A stretch of 34,819 bases of DNA, from contig PCUY01000065.1 of assembly GCA_002787815.1 (NCBI GenBank), positions 1-34,819 on the forward strand, in the 5' to 3' direction. Positions within the stretch are counted from its first letter, which is position 1. Each line of letters begins with the position of its first letter. Origin of the DNA: Bacteroidetes bacterium CG12_big_fil_rev_8_21_14_0_65_60_17 (GTDB lineage Bacteria > Bacteroidota > Rhodothermia > Rhodothermales > UBA10348). Positions 16,693 through 24,033 of this stretch are shown here, piece after piece. Both the position numbers and the translations under genes were made by a program. The notes below the pieces were generated by a model. That model made no database searches and was not told the origin of the DNA. It saw nothing but the letters and a program-made list of their open reading frames with translations.

Positions 16693-18117
16693 ATGAACAA
16701 TCGTCTCGATTCGCTCGATGCCCTGCGCGGCCTGACCATTGCGGCCATGCTGCTCGTGAACAATCCAGGTTCGTGGAGCCATATCTACTGGCCGCTCGAG
16801 CACGCCGCGTGGAACGGCTGGACGCTGACCGATCTCGTCTTCCCGTTTTTCCTGTTCATGGTCGGCATGTCCATGATGTTTTCCTTCCCCAAGCGGATGG
16901 CGCGGGGCGAAAGTCGAAGGGCGCTTTTCGGACATGTCCTGCGCCGCGCAGGAGCGCTCATGCTGCTTGGTTGGTGGGGCGCGTCCTGGTCGGCCATTTT
17001 CTTCGCGGGAGATGCGGACGTCGGGCTCTCGGGCCTGGCGTTCCGCTCAGGATACATCCTTTTGGTGCTCGCCGCGCTCGTGCTGCTCGTGGGCACGTCC
17101 CGGGCCCGCGTATGGTGGGGCGTGCTGGCCGGCGGGGCGGTGCTGTTTGTCGTGGGCTTCGCATCCATGGGAATATGGGACCTTGTGCTCTCGACCGATC
17201 CGCTGTTGAGGCGCCTCGAGACGCTCCGCATCCCGGGCGTCCTGGTGCGCATTGCCTGGTGTTACGTGGCGGCGAGCGCCATCTGGTTCCTGACGCCGCA
17301 GTGGAAGGCAATTGGCGCCTGGATTACGGGGATGCTGCTGATCTATGCTGTCTTCATGATGTACGTGCCGGTACCGGGCTTCGGCATGCCGGATCTTGCT
17401 CGCGCATTCCCGACGGCTGCGACGCCGCCCGGTGAGCTGTTCTCGAACTGGGCGTTCTACATCGATTACCACGTATTCGGAGAGCATACCTGGAGCGCGC
17501 GGCAGCTCTTCGACGCAGATGGTAGGCTCATCTGGTCGTTCGATCCCGAGGGGCTGGTCAGCACGGTGCCTGCTACGGCATCGGTGCTCTTCGGCGTGCT
17601 GGCCGGGCTTTTTATTCGGCGGAGCGACCTGGACGCGCGGGATCGGCTGAATGGTCTTTTCGTGTCCGGGTGCTGGCTGGCGGTAGCCGGCCTCGTCTTG
17701 TCCATCTGGATGCCCATCAACAAGCGTCTCTGGACGAGCAGTTACACCGTTTTTACGGCCGGCATGGCGCTCTTGACGCTTGCCGTGCTCTACCACGCCA
17801 TAGACATGCAGGGCTGGCGGCGCTGGGCGCGGCCGCTCGTGGCTTACGGGCGGAACGCCATCTTCGCGTTTGTGGCATCGGGCATGATGGCGACGGCGCT
17901 TGCGAGTATCCGCGTGCCGGTGGGCGGCGGCGCGGGATCTGGCAATGCGGGAGCTGGCAGCACCGATGTTTTTTTCGTTTCGCTAAAGCAGTTTCTCTAC
18001 GACGCGTTGCCCGGACCGCCCGAGTTCGCATCTTTCCTGTTCGGGATCCTTTTTGTGGCGCTCTGGGCTGCGATTACCATGGCCATGGACCGGCGACGGA
18101 TTTGGCTCAAGGTGTGA
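16693..18117 (+). CDS. HGSNAT-like membrane acyltransferase (COG4299 type)
   Basis: The 474-residue integral membrane protein begins with the family signature RLDSLDALRGLTIAAMLLVN followed by TLTDLVFPFFLFMVGMSMMF, as in heparan-alpha-glucosaminide N-acetyltransferase relatives (DUF1624/DUF5009, NagX-like). About ten hydrophobic helices follow, ending in SFLFGILFVALWAAITMAMD. The family moves acyl groups across the membrane onto sugars such as glucosamine or cell-wall fragments; the substrate here is unknown. The ATG at 16693 places RLDSLDALRG at the N-terminus, as in homologues; the in-frame upstream extension from 16630 is not supported. Confidence 0.9.
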   Translation: MNNRLDSLDALRGLTIAAMLLVNNPGSWSHIYWPLEHAAWNGWTLTDLVFPFFLFMVGMSMMFSFPKRMARGESRRALFGHVLRRAGALMLLGWWGASWSAIFFAGDADVGLSGLAFRSGYILLVLAALVLLVGTSRARVWWGVLAGGAVLFVVGFASMGIWDLVLSTDPLLRRLETLRIPGVLVRIAWCYVAASAIWFLTPQWKAIGAWITGMLLIYAVFMMYVPVPGFGMPDLARAFPTAATPPGELFSNWAFYIDYHVFGEHTWSARQLFDADGRLIWSFDPEGLVSTVPATASVLFGVLAGLFIRRSDLDARDRLNGLFVSGCWLAVAGLVLSIWMPINKRLWTSSYTVFTAGMALLTLAVLYHAIDMQGWRRWARPLVAYGRNAIFAFVASGMMATALASIRVPVGGGAGSGNAGAGSTDVFFVSLKQFLYDALPGPPEFASFLFGILFVALWAAITMAMDRRRIWLKV

Positions 18118-18128
18118 ACGAGCAGAAC

Positions 18129-18266
18129 TTGCGGCGGTATTTTCCATCCATTCTGCCTGACTTCATGATTGGGGCACACGCGGCGGTTCTGGATGTGCCA
18201 CTGTTGACGCGGGACACCCGGAGATACCGGACATGTTTTCCGACGGTGCGCCTCATTTGTCCATGA
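18129..18266 (+). pseudogene. VapC (PIN-domain) toxin C-terminal fragment
   Basis: Immediately after the acyltransferase gene, in a different frame, 45 codons read LRRYFPSILPDFMIGAHAAV, LDVPLLTRDTRRYRTCFPTV and a stop. This is the end of a PIN-domain ribonuclease: the D in LPDF(M/L)IGAHA and the LLTRDxRRYRTYFP end are typical of VapC. The N-terminal two acidic residues and any vapB antitoxin are absent, so it is dead. Confidence 0.75.
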
Positions 18267-18270
18267 CGCC

Positions 18271-18621
18271 ATGTATCTTTGGCGCATGTCCGCTGCCAAG
18301 CCACTCAAGCCACTCTCGCGCGCCGATGAGGTGCTGCTCATATCCATCGTTGTTCTGGGCGACGATGCTTTCAGCACGACCATCCAAGAGGAACTCCTGC
18401 GCCGGGCGGGCAAGAAGTTGACTGTGGGCAGCCTCTGGGTTTCGCTCGACAATCTGGCCGAGCGTGGGCTCGTGCGCAAACGAAGCGCTGAAAACCCGAC
18501 GCGCAAAGGTGGACGTCCCCGGATCTATTACAGCGTCACACCGAGGGGCGTGCGTGCGCTGCGGCGTGCCCGGGATTTCCAGGAGCGCCTGTGGAAGGGG
18601 GTTTCGGATTTGAAATCCTGA
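18271..18621 (+). CDS. PadR-family transcriptional regulator
   Basis: The protein (116 residues from 18271, 111 from the ATG at 18286) is a PadR winged helix. VLLISIVVLGDDAFSTTIQE is helix 1-2, KLTVGSLWVSLDNLAERGLV is the recognition helix region, and RKGGRPRIYYSVTPRGVRAL is the wing. The short C-terminal helix makes it a class II-type PadR dimeriser. PadR genes in these bacteria often precede an ABC/FtsX-type permease, but here the next gene is hipB, so its target is not evident. Confidence 0.9.
   Translation: MYLWRMSAAKPLKPLSRADEVLLISIVVLGDDAFSTTIQEELLRRAGKKLTVGSLWVSLDNLAERGLVRKRSAENPTRKGGRPRIYYSVTPRGVRALRRARDFQERLWKGVSDLKS
18274..18281 (+). promoter_or_regulatory. TATCTTTG -7-type box at padR start
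   Basis: An exact match to the Bacteroidota -7 consensus TAnnTTTG lies 4 bases before the ATG at 18286. If used, transcription would begin at or very near that ATG, giving a leaderless mRNA and favouring 18286 over 18271 as the start codon. A -33 TTTG (18256-18259) is present but only 14 bp away, shorter than usual. Confidence 0.4.
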
Positions 18622-18629
18622 AACAATGA

Positions 18630-18681
18630 ATCATATATGATGTATTATGCCATTATACTGGCTTAAACAATCATAAATGAT
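18630..18681. promoter_or_regulatory. Paired palindromic operators of hipBA
   Basis: Two nearly identical 12-bp palindromes, ATCATATATGAT (18630-18641) and ATCATAAATGAT (18670-18681), lie exactly 40 bp apart, each preceded by AAACAAT (18621-18627 and 18665-18671). The second overlaps the first start codons of hipB. A TATACT box lies between them (18654-18659). The arrangement is that of HipB operators, where paired sites repress the hipBA promoter cooperatively. Sequence is observed; binding is inferred. Confidence 0.65.
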
Positions 18682-19039
18682 GGGTAATGTATTTACGGGT
18701 TCCGATACGGACGTGCTGAAGGAGCTCGGCCGTCGGGTGGAACGCTTGCGCCTGGATCGTAACTGGACACAGGAACAGCTGGCCCGGGAATCCGGCGTGT
18801 CGCGGCCGACGGTGGAGCGCATGGAAGCGGGGTCGTCGGGCAGCATGACTTCGTTTATCCGCGTGCTGCGGGCTCTCGACCGGCTGGAAGCGCTGGACGA
18901 TTTGGTGCCCGTTCCGGATATCCGGCCCATGGATGTGCTCCGTGCGGGTACACGGAGACGCCGCCAACGTGCCCGCCCGAGAACTTCGGACGGCGATGGG
19001 CACAACCCGTCCGCGTGGACCTGGGGAGATGAGGTCTGA
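18677..19039 (+). CDS. HipB-like XRE antitoxin/repressor
   Basis: The 120-residue protein carries a helix-turn-helix at residues ~16-70: LGRRVERLRLDRNWTQEQLA, RESGVSRPTVERMEAG, FIRVLRALDRL. The C-terminal tail is basic and probably disordered (TRRRRQRARPRTSDGDG), unlike the compact E. coli HipB end. It precedes hipA by 2 bp and would both neutralise HipA and bind the palindromes at its own start. ATGs at 18677 and 18680 are both possible starts. Confidence 0.88.
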   Translation: MMGNVFTGSDTDVLKELGRRVERLRLDRNWTQEQLARESGVSRPTVERMEAGSSGSMTSFIRVLRALDRLEALDDLVPVPDIRPMDVLRAGTRRRRQRARPRTSDGDGHNPSAWTWGDEV

Positions 19040-19041
19040 CC

Positions 19042-20349
19042 ATGGGTACGCTGGCCGAAGTGCGCTTGTGGGGCACCACGATCGGAGCCGTTTTCCTGGA
19101 CGACGGCGAAACCGTGGCATCGTTTGAATACGCCCCAGGCTTCCTGGGCAGCGGGATCGGGTTGTCGCCGGTGCATCTGCCACTCAGGCAAGGCGTGTTC
19201 CGTTTCCCGGAGCTGGACGGTGGGGCTTTCCACGGATTGCCCGGCATGCTCGCCGATTCGCTTCCCGACCGGTACGGCCATGCCCTTATCAATGCCTGGC
19301 TGGCGCGTCAGGGCAGGACACCCGAATCGTTCAATGCGGTGGAGCGCCTGTGCTATGTGGGGCGGCGAGGCATGGGAGCGCTGGAATACGAACCGGCCCG
19401 CGGACCCGATCCGTCTGAATCGCACGTGCTCCAGGTCGGAACGCTGGCCGAGCTTGCCGGGCGTGTCATCCGGGAGCGAGGACGTCTCGATACCCGCCTG
19501 GATGCCGGGGAGGATGCCATCCGGGACATCCTTCGGGTCGGTACGTCGGCAGGTGGTGCGCGGGCAAAGGCGTTGATTGCCTGGAATCCGGAAACCAATG
19601 ACGTGCGGTCGGACCAGGTTCACCCCGGGGATGGCTTCAGCCATTGGGTATTGAAGTTTGACGGTGTGTCGGGCGATGAACGTATTGAGGTCGGACGATC
19701 CACCGGGTATGGTGCGGTTGAATACGCGTATTCGGTCATGGCGCGGCGTGCGGGCATTTGCATGCCTGAGACACGCTTGTTCGAGGAAGGGGGGCGGCGC
19801 CATTTCATGGCTCGCCGCTTCGACCGGACGGACGAAGGCGACAAGCGCCACATGCAGTCGCTCGGTGCGCTCCTGCATTTTGACTACAACCTGGCTGGAG
19901 CCTACGCCCATGAACAGGCGCTCGCGCTGATCCGTCGACTCGGGCTTGGCATGGATACCGTGGAGGAGCAGTACCGTCGCATGGTGTTCAACATCGTCAC
20001 GTGCAACCAGGACGATCACGTCAAGAACATCGCGTTCCTGATGGATCGGAGGGGGCACTGGTCATTGTCTCCTGCATTCGACATTACATGGAACTACAAC
20101 CCGGAAGGCGCCTGGACCAGCCGCCACCAGATGAGGGTGAACGGCAAGCGGGACGATTTCACGACCGGGGACCTGGAAGCAGTTGCCGACGCAGCCTCCA
20201 TGAAACGCGGGCGGTGGCGTGAAATCCTGCAGGACGTGCTGAATGCGGCGGCTGCATGGACGGATGTGGCTTTCGAAACCGGCATTCCCGAGGACGATGC
20301 ACGCGCGATAGCAGCCACGTTCCGCATCATTGCGGACGAGGACGTGTGA
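19042..20349 (+). CDS. HipA-like serine/threonine kinase toxin
   Basis: The 435-residue protein has both HipA parts. The N-terminal subdomain is TLAEVRLWGTTIGAVFLDDG with the LPGMLADSLPDRYGHALINA signature. The kinase domain has a Gly/Ser loop VGTSAGGARAKALI, ATP-binding lysine in HWVLKFDGVSG, the catalytic loop FNIVTCNQDDHVKNIAFLMD and the metal-binding PAFDITWNYN. In E. coli HipA, phosphorylation of glutamyl-tRNA synthetase causes growth arrest and persistence; the target here is unknown. All catalytic residues are present, so the toxin looks active. It forms a 2-gene operon with the upstream antitoxin. Confidence 0.92.
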   Translation: MGTLAEVRLWGTTIGAVFLDDGETVASFEYAPGFLGSGIGLSPVHLPLRQGVFRFPELDGGAFHGLPGMLADSLPDRYGHALINAWLARQGRTPESFNAVERLCYVGRRGMGALEYEPARGPDPSESHVLQVGTLAELAGRVIRERGRLDTRLDAGEDAIRDILRVGTSAGGARAKALIAWNPETNDVRSDQVHPGDGFSHWVLKFDGVSGDERIEVGRSTGYGAVEYAYSVMARRAGICMPETRLFEEGGRRHFMARRFDRTDEGDKRHMQSLGALLHFDYNLAGAYAHEQALALIRRLGLGMDTVEEQYRRMVFNIVTCNQDDHVKNIAFLMDRRGHWSLSPAFDITWNYNPEGAWTSRHQMRVNGKRDDFTTGDLEAVADAASMKRGRWREILQDVLNAAAAWTDVAFETGIPEDDARAIAATFRIIADEDV

Positions 20350-20379
20350 GGTCGCATTCTTGAAGACCCGGCGTATACA

Positions 20380-20410
20380 TTGCTATCCAATGGCATGGCC
20401 CGTATTATTG
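20380..20410 (+). promoter_or_regulatory. Candidate promoter of the arginine leader
   Basis: TTG (20380-20382), a 20-bp spacer and TATTATTG (20403-20410, one mismatch to TAnnTTTG) fit a Bacteroidota-type promoter. The box ends 5 bases before the ATG of the arginine-rich leader ORF, so the transcript would start at or near that ATG. Confidence 0.4.
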
Positions 20411-20415
20411 CGCGC

Positions 20416-20514
20416 ATGACTACGAAACCATTGCACAGCACCGCCGAGCGACGCCGACTTTCGGTTCGACGTATGACCCCCAGGGGCCATCCGGCAGTCC
20501 ATGCACGCGTGTAG
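20416..20514 (+). CDS. Arginine-rich leader peptide upstream of argG
   Basis: A 32-codon ORF with seven arginines, including RRR at codons 12-14 and RR at 18-19 (AERRRLSVRR). It lies between hipA and argG. The stop at 20512-20514 is 32 bases before the strong terminator hairpin at 20547-20580. Enrichment in the end-product amino acid directly before the biosynthetic operon and its terminator is the design of ribosome-mediated attenuators. No Shine-Dalgarno is visible; a leaderless start is possible given the promoter-like box 5 bases upstream. In a high-GC genome arginine codons are common, so chance is a real alternative. Confidence 0.4.
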   Translation: MTTKPLHSTAERRRLSVRRMTPRGHPAVHARV

Positions 20515-20546
20515 TCCAGTGTAGACCACTGATTCCCATGTTGCAG

Positions 20547-20580
20547 CGCTGATCCGGAGCCCCGGGTCGGCGTTTTTTTT
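20547..20580 (+). terminator. Strong intrinsic terminator before argG
   Basis: An uninterrupted 11-bp stem, CGCTGATCCGG (20547-20557) and CCGGGTCGGCG (20562-20572) with two G-U pairs and loop AGCC, is followed directly by eight T residues (20573-20580). It is 51 bp upstream of the argG ATG and 197 bp past the hipA stop. It may simply end the hipBA transcript. Alternative pairings with the leader exist: CCGGCAG (20491-20497) can pair with the 5' arm across a 2-base bulge, and CGCCGAC (20452-20458) with the end of the 3' arm. It is therefore also a candidate attenuator. Confidence 0.8.
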
Positions 20581-20631
20581 AGCGCCCACGTTCCGGTTCC
20601 AGTCCATCCCGAAACACCTCATCCAGTACTC

Positions 20632-21828
20632 ATGTCCATACTTGTAGCCTTCAGCGGGGGACTCGATACGTCCTTCTGTGTGCCCTGGCTGAAAGAAGAA
20701 TACGATCTGCCCATCACGACGGTGACTGTCGATACGGGCGGCCTGTCATCCCGCGAACGCGTAGCCATTGAAAAGCGCGCGCTGGAACTGGGGGCCGAGC
20801 GCCATATCCTGGTCGATGCGCGGCAGGACCTGTTCGAAACGCAGATCCAGTACCTCATCAAGGGCAATGTGCTGCGCGGGGACGTGTATCCGCTCAGCGT
20901 GGGCCCCGACCGGGTGGTCCAGGCCAGGCATGTGGTCCGCGTGGCCAGGGAACTGGATGCGACGTACGTAGCCCACGGGTCCACCGGGGCCGGAAACGAT
21001 CAGATCCGGTTCGATGTGGCGCTCTCGGTATTGGCGCGGGGCCTGGAAGTGCTCACGCCCATCCGGGACGGAAACCTTTCGCGGGCCGATACGACCGCGT
21101 TCCTGAAAGCCCGGGGATTCGACGTTCCGGCGTCCACGACCACGTATTCCATCAACACCGGGATGTGGGGAACGACGATTGGCGGGCGCGAGACGCTCGG
21201 CACGAAGCAGCCGCTTCCGGAAAATGCGTATCCCGGCACGGTGAATCCGGCCGATGCGCCGGACGAAGCCCAGACCATTGAAATTGTCTTTGAAAAGGGC
21301 GTTCCGGTGGCCATCGACGGCGCCCCGTTGGATCCCGTAAGCCTCATTGAAGCCCTCAACGGAATGGGCGCGGCCCACGGGGTGGGCCGCGCCATTCATG
21401 TGGGGGACACCATACTCGGTATAAAGGGCCGCGTGGCGTTCGAGGCACCGGCCGCGCTTATTCTCATCCAGGCCCACCGGGAGCTCGAAAAACTCGTCCT
21501 CACGCGGTGGCAACGATACCACAAGGACCAATTGGCCGATTTCTATGGTATGATGGTCCATGAAGCCCAGTATTTCGACCCGGCGCTGCGCGATATCGAA
21601 GCGCTGTTCGACGCATCCCAGGAATTTGTGACCGGCGCAGTAACGGTACGGCTGTTCAAGGGCCACTCCAGCGTGGAGGGTGCGGAGAGTCCGTATTCCA
21701 TGTTCGACACGTCCGTTGCCACCTACGGCGAGACCAACTCCCTGTGGGATGGTCGGGATGCCCGCGGATTCGCGCGTATTCTGGGTGTCCAATCCATGTT
21801 GTCTCCATCCAATCGGGTCCAGTCATGA
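20632..21828 (+). CDS. argG: Argininosuccinate synthase
   Basis: ArgG joins citrulline and aspartate using ATP, the penultimate arginine step. The 398-residue protein has the PP-loop LVAFSGGLDTSFCVPWL near the N-terminus, with DTGG just after. Citrulline/aspartate-site regions appear as AHGSTGAGNDQIRFD and SINTGMWGTTIGG. Length is typical of class I ArgG. It is the first gene of the arginine cluster; the next gene starts at its stop (ATGATGA). The preceding 280 bp hold the candidate leader peptide and terminator. Confidence 0.96.
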   Translation: MSILVAFSGGLDTSFCVPWLKEEYDLPITTVTVDTGGLSSRERVAIEKRALELGAERHILVDARQDLFETQIQYLIKGNVLRGDVYPLSVGPDRVVQARHVVRVARELDATYVAHGSTGAGNDQIRFDVALSVLARGLEVLTPIRDGNLSRADTTAFLKARGFDVPASTTTYSINTGMWGTTIGGRETLGTKQPLPENAYPGTVNPADAPDEAQTIEIVFEKGVPVAIDGAPLDPVSLIEALNGMGAAHGVGRAIHVGDTILGIKGRVAFEAPAALILIQAHRELEKLVLTRWQRYHKDQLADFYGMMVHEAQYFDPALRDIEALFDASQEFVTGAVTVRLFKGHSSVEGAESPYSMFDTSVATYGETNSLWDGRDARGFARILGVQSMLSPSNRVQS

Positions 21829-22913
21829 TGAATGACACCAAGCAGGTTCGCGCCACGTACGTATCGTCCACGGCGGCCGTCACCGGAATCACGAAAGACG
21901 TCACCGTTTCGGACTACGTCGTGGCGCAGGAAGGCTACTGTCTGGTGGTTGAAGCGCTTGAATCCAAACCCCACTACAACCAGATTGAGTGCGAGGACGG
22001 CGAGTTCCGCACCATTGCCCAGGGGGACATCCTGGTGGGTGTTCTCGGTGAGCGGAAAGCGCTCAAGGGATACAGCGGCGTGGTGCCGCGCTCGGCGCAT
22101 CCGGACGATACACTGCATGTATTGAACATCGGCGGCGTCATCGGCACCTGCACGTCGGATCATCCGGATCTGGGGCCTGCGCTTCGCGTTAAGGTGGTCG
22201 GGGCGGCCATGGTGCAGCTCAACGGGCGTCTGGTCCACGCGCGTATCCAGGATTTTGCCCTGCAACCCATTGAGCGGCTCGAGCAGTCGGTGCCGCTGGT
22301 CTTTATCAGCGGAACGGCCATGAATACAGGGAAGACGTGGGCCGCCTGCGAGCTCGTGCAGCGCCTGACGGGTCACGGGCTGAAGGTGTGCGCGGCGAAG
22401 GCCACGGGTGTTGCGCTCATGCGCGACATCAACACCATCAAGCGGCACGGCGCCGTGCGCGTCATGTCGTTCACCGATGTGGGGCTCGTGTCGTCGACGT
22501 CGAAGGCCATGTCCTCCTACGTGAAGGCCATCATCAAGGAGCTTTCGCAGGAAGAGCCGGACGTGATCGTGATTGAGCTCGGGGACGGTATCATTGGGTA
22601 CTACGGTGTCGATGAGCTGTTGCAGGATAAAGAGTTGCAAGCTTTTTCCGCGGCGCACATCGTGGCCGCAGTGGACTTGGCCGGGGTCTGGGCGGCGCAG
22701 CAACTGTTCAAGGAGCGCTACCATGCCGAAATCACATGCATTACGGGGCCGGTGACGGACAACGGGGTCGGCCAGCAGTACATTCGGCAGGTGATGGGGC
22801 TGGCGGCCATCAATGCGCGCGAGGAGCCGGCCCGCATGGGCACGGTCGTGGCTGCCCGGTTGAACAAGAAAAAGGGACTCATGGAGCTCGCCAATGAATC
22901 GCAGATTGGATAG
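21825..22913 (+). CDS. P-loop protein of the arginine cluster, candidate glutamate N-acyltransferase
   Basis: The 362-residue protein has no assigned function from sequence alone. Residues 1-~150 look beta-rich (QGDILVGVLGERKALKGYSG, LHVLNIGGVIGTC). Residues ~157-330 form a P-loop domain: Walker A ISGTAMNTGKTWAACEL (GTAMNTGKT at 163-171), AAKATGVALMRDINTIKRHG, MSFTDVGLVSSTSKAM and a Walker-B-like strand DVIVIELGDG (246-255). The arrangement resembles the C-terminal domain of DUF1611 proteins and dethiobiotin synthetase folds. It sits between argG and argC, where it overlaps argC by 20 bp, and no other gene here can make N-acyl-glutamate. DgcN, a D-glutamate N-acetyltransferase, is a DUF1611 member, which motivates the functional guess. 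A regulatory ATPase is an alternative. Start at 21825 follows the argG stop overlap. Confidence 0.85.
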   Translation: MMNDTKQVRATYVSSTAAVTGITKDVTVSDYVVAQEGYCLVVEALESKPHYNQIECEDGEFRTIAQGDILVGVLGERKALKGYSGVVPRSAHPDDTLHVLNIGGVIGTCTSDHPDLGPALRVKVVGAAMVQLNGRLVHARIQDFALQPIERLEQSVPLVFISGTAMNTGKTWAACELVQRLTGHGLKVCAAKATGVALMRDINTIKRHGAVRVMSFTDVGLVSSTSKAMSSYVKAIIKELSQEEPDVIVIELGDGIIGYYGVDELLQDKELQAFSAAHIVAAVDLAGVWAAQQLFKERYHAEITCITGPVTDNGVGQQYIRQVMGLAAINAREEPARMGTVVAARLNKKKGLMELANESQIG

Positions 22914-24033
22914 GAACCACCCGGCGCGGGCCGTGTTGCTGCACGGCGCGGGCTATGTCGGGCGCGAACTGATTGGGGTGCTGCTCAGGCACGAGGGTGT
23001 GCAGTTGACACACGTGACCAGTTCCACGTTTGCCGGCGAGCCGCTCCACGCGGGCCATCCGGGGCTTCGCGGCGTGTCGGATTTGACGTTTTCCGCCGAG
23101 TGGCCTGAGCGCAGCGCGGCCGGGTCGGGTGCTTCGGGCGGTGGCGTGGCCGGTTCTGGGGTGGATGCGGCGGATGTCGTTTTCGTCACCGCCGGGCACG
23201 GACAGAGCGCCGAGGCGGTGGGGCGCGTGCGCGATGCCGGGTATGAAGGCCTTGTGGTTGACCTGAGTGCGGATTTCCGGTATCCGGACGTTTCGTCGTA
23301 TGAAACCTGGATCGGGGCATCGCACACGCGCCCCGACCTGCTTACCGGAGCCCTCTATTCTCTTCCGGAGATCACGGGCGATCTGCCGTCCGATGCGCGG
23401 CTCGTTGCCAATCCGGGGTGTTTCGCAACAGCGCTGGCACTGGCGCTCTGGCCGCTGTCGCAGCACGTGCCTGCCGGCGCGGCAGTCGCGGTGACGGCGC
23501 TCACGGGCGCATCGGGCTCCGGCGCGCGGCCATCCGCCGGAACGCATTTTCCGGACCGGGATGGCAACGTGCGAGCCTACAAGGTGCTGGCGCATCAGCA
23601 CGCCGCCGAAATTTCCCAGCTCTTTCCCGATGCCTTCCGGTTTTCGTTCGTGCCGGTCTCGGGGCCGTGGACGCGGGGTATCTGGGGAACGGCGCAGGTG
23701 GATTTGACCGGGGGCGGCCCGGCGGAGCGCAGCCCGGTGCACAGCGATGCCGCGCTGTTGGAGGAGGTCTCTGCATGGTTCCGCGCCGCGTACGGCAGCG
23801 CCCCACTGGTGCGCCTCTCGTCGCCCGGCACGCTGCCCGACATGCTCCCGGTCGTGGGAACGCCGTTTGCAGACATCGGCTGGATCGTGAAAAACGGCAC
23901 GCTTGTCGTCGGCTTCGCCATTGACAATCTGCTCAAGGGAGCGGCCTCGCAGGCCATACAGAACATGAACCTGGCGTTCGGCTGGCCCGTCGGGGCCGGA
24001 CTTCTTCCGTCGCATCTACCCGAATACGCATGA
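22894..24033 (+). CDS. argC: N-acyl-gamma-glutamyl-phosphate reductase
   Basis: ArgC reduces N-acetyl- (or N-succinyl-) glutamyl phosphate with NADPH to the semialdehyde. The 379-residue protein has the Rossmann start AVLLHGAGYVGRELIGVLLR and VVDLSADFRYPD. The catalytic Cys is in LVANPGCFATALALALWPL and GASGSGARPS follows; the C-terminal substrate region is FSFVPVSGPWTRGI. A Gly/Ala/Ser-rich insertion (AAGSGASGGGVAGSGVD) interrupts the NADPH domain near residue 80. The gene overlaps the upstream P-loop gene by 20 bp and argD by 4 bp, so translation is coupled. Confidence 0.95.
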   Translation: MNRRLDRNHPARAVLLHGAGYVGRELIGVLLRHEGVQLTHVTSSTFAGEPLHAGHPGLRGVSDLTFSAEWPERSAAGSGASGGGVAGSGVDAADVVFVTAGHGQSAEAVGRVRDAGYEGLVVDLSADFRYPDVSSYETWIGASHTRPDLLTGALYSLPEITGDLPSDARLVANPGCFATALALALWPLSQHVPAGAAVAVTALTGASGSGARPSAGTHFPDRDGNVRAYKVLAHQHAAEISQLFPDAFRFSFVPVSGPWTRGIWGTAQVDLTGGGPAERSPVHSDAALLEEVSAWFRAAYGSAPLVRLSSPGTLPDMLPVVGTPFADIGWIVKNGTLVVGFAIDNLLKGAASQAIQNMNLAFGWPVGAGLLPSHLPEYA

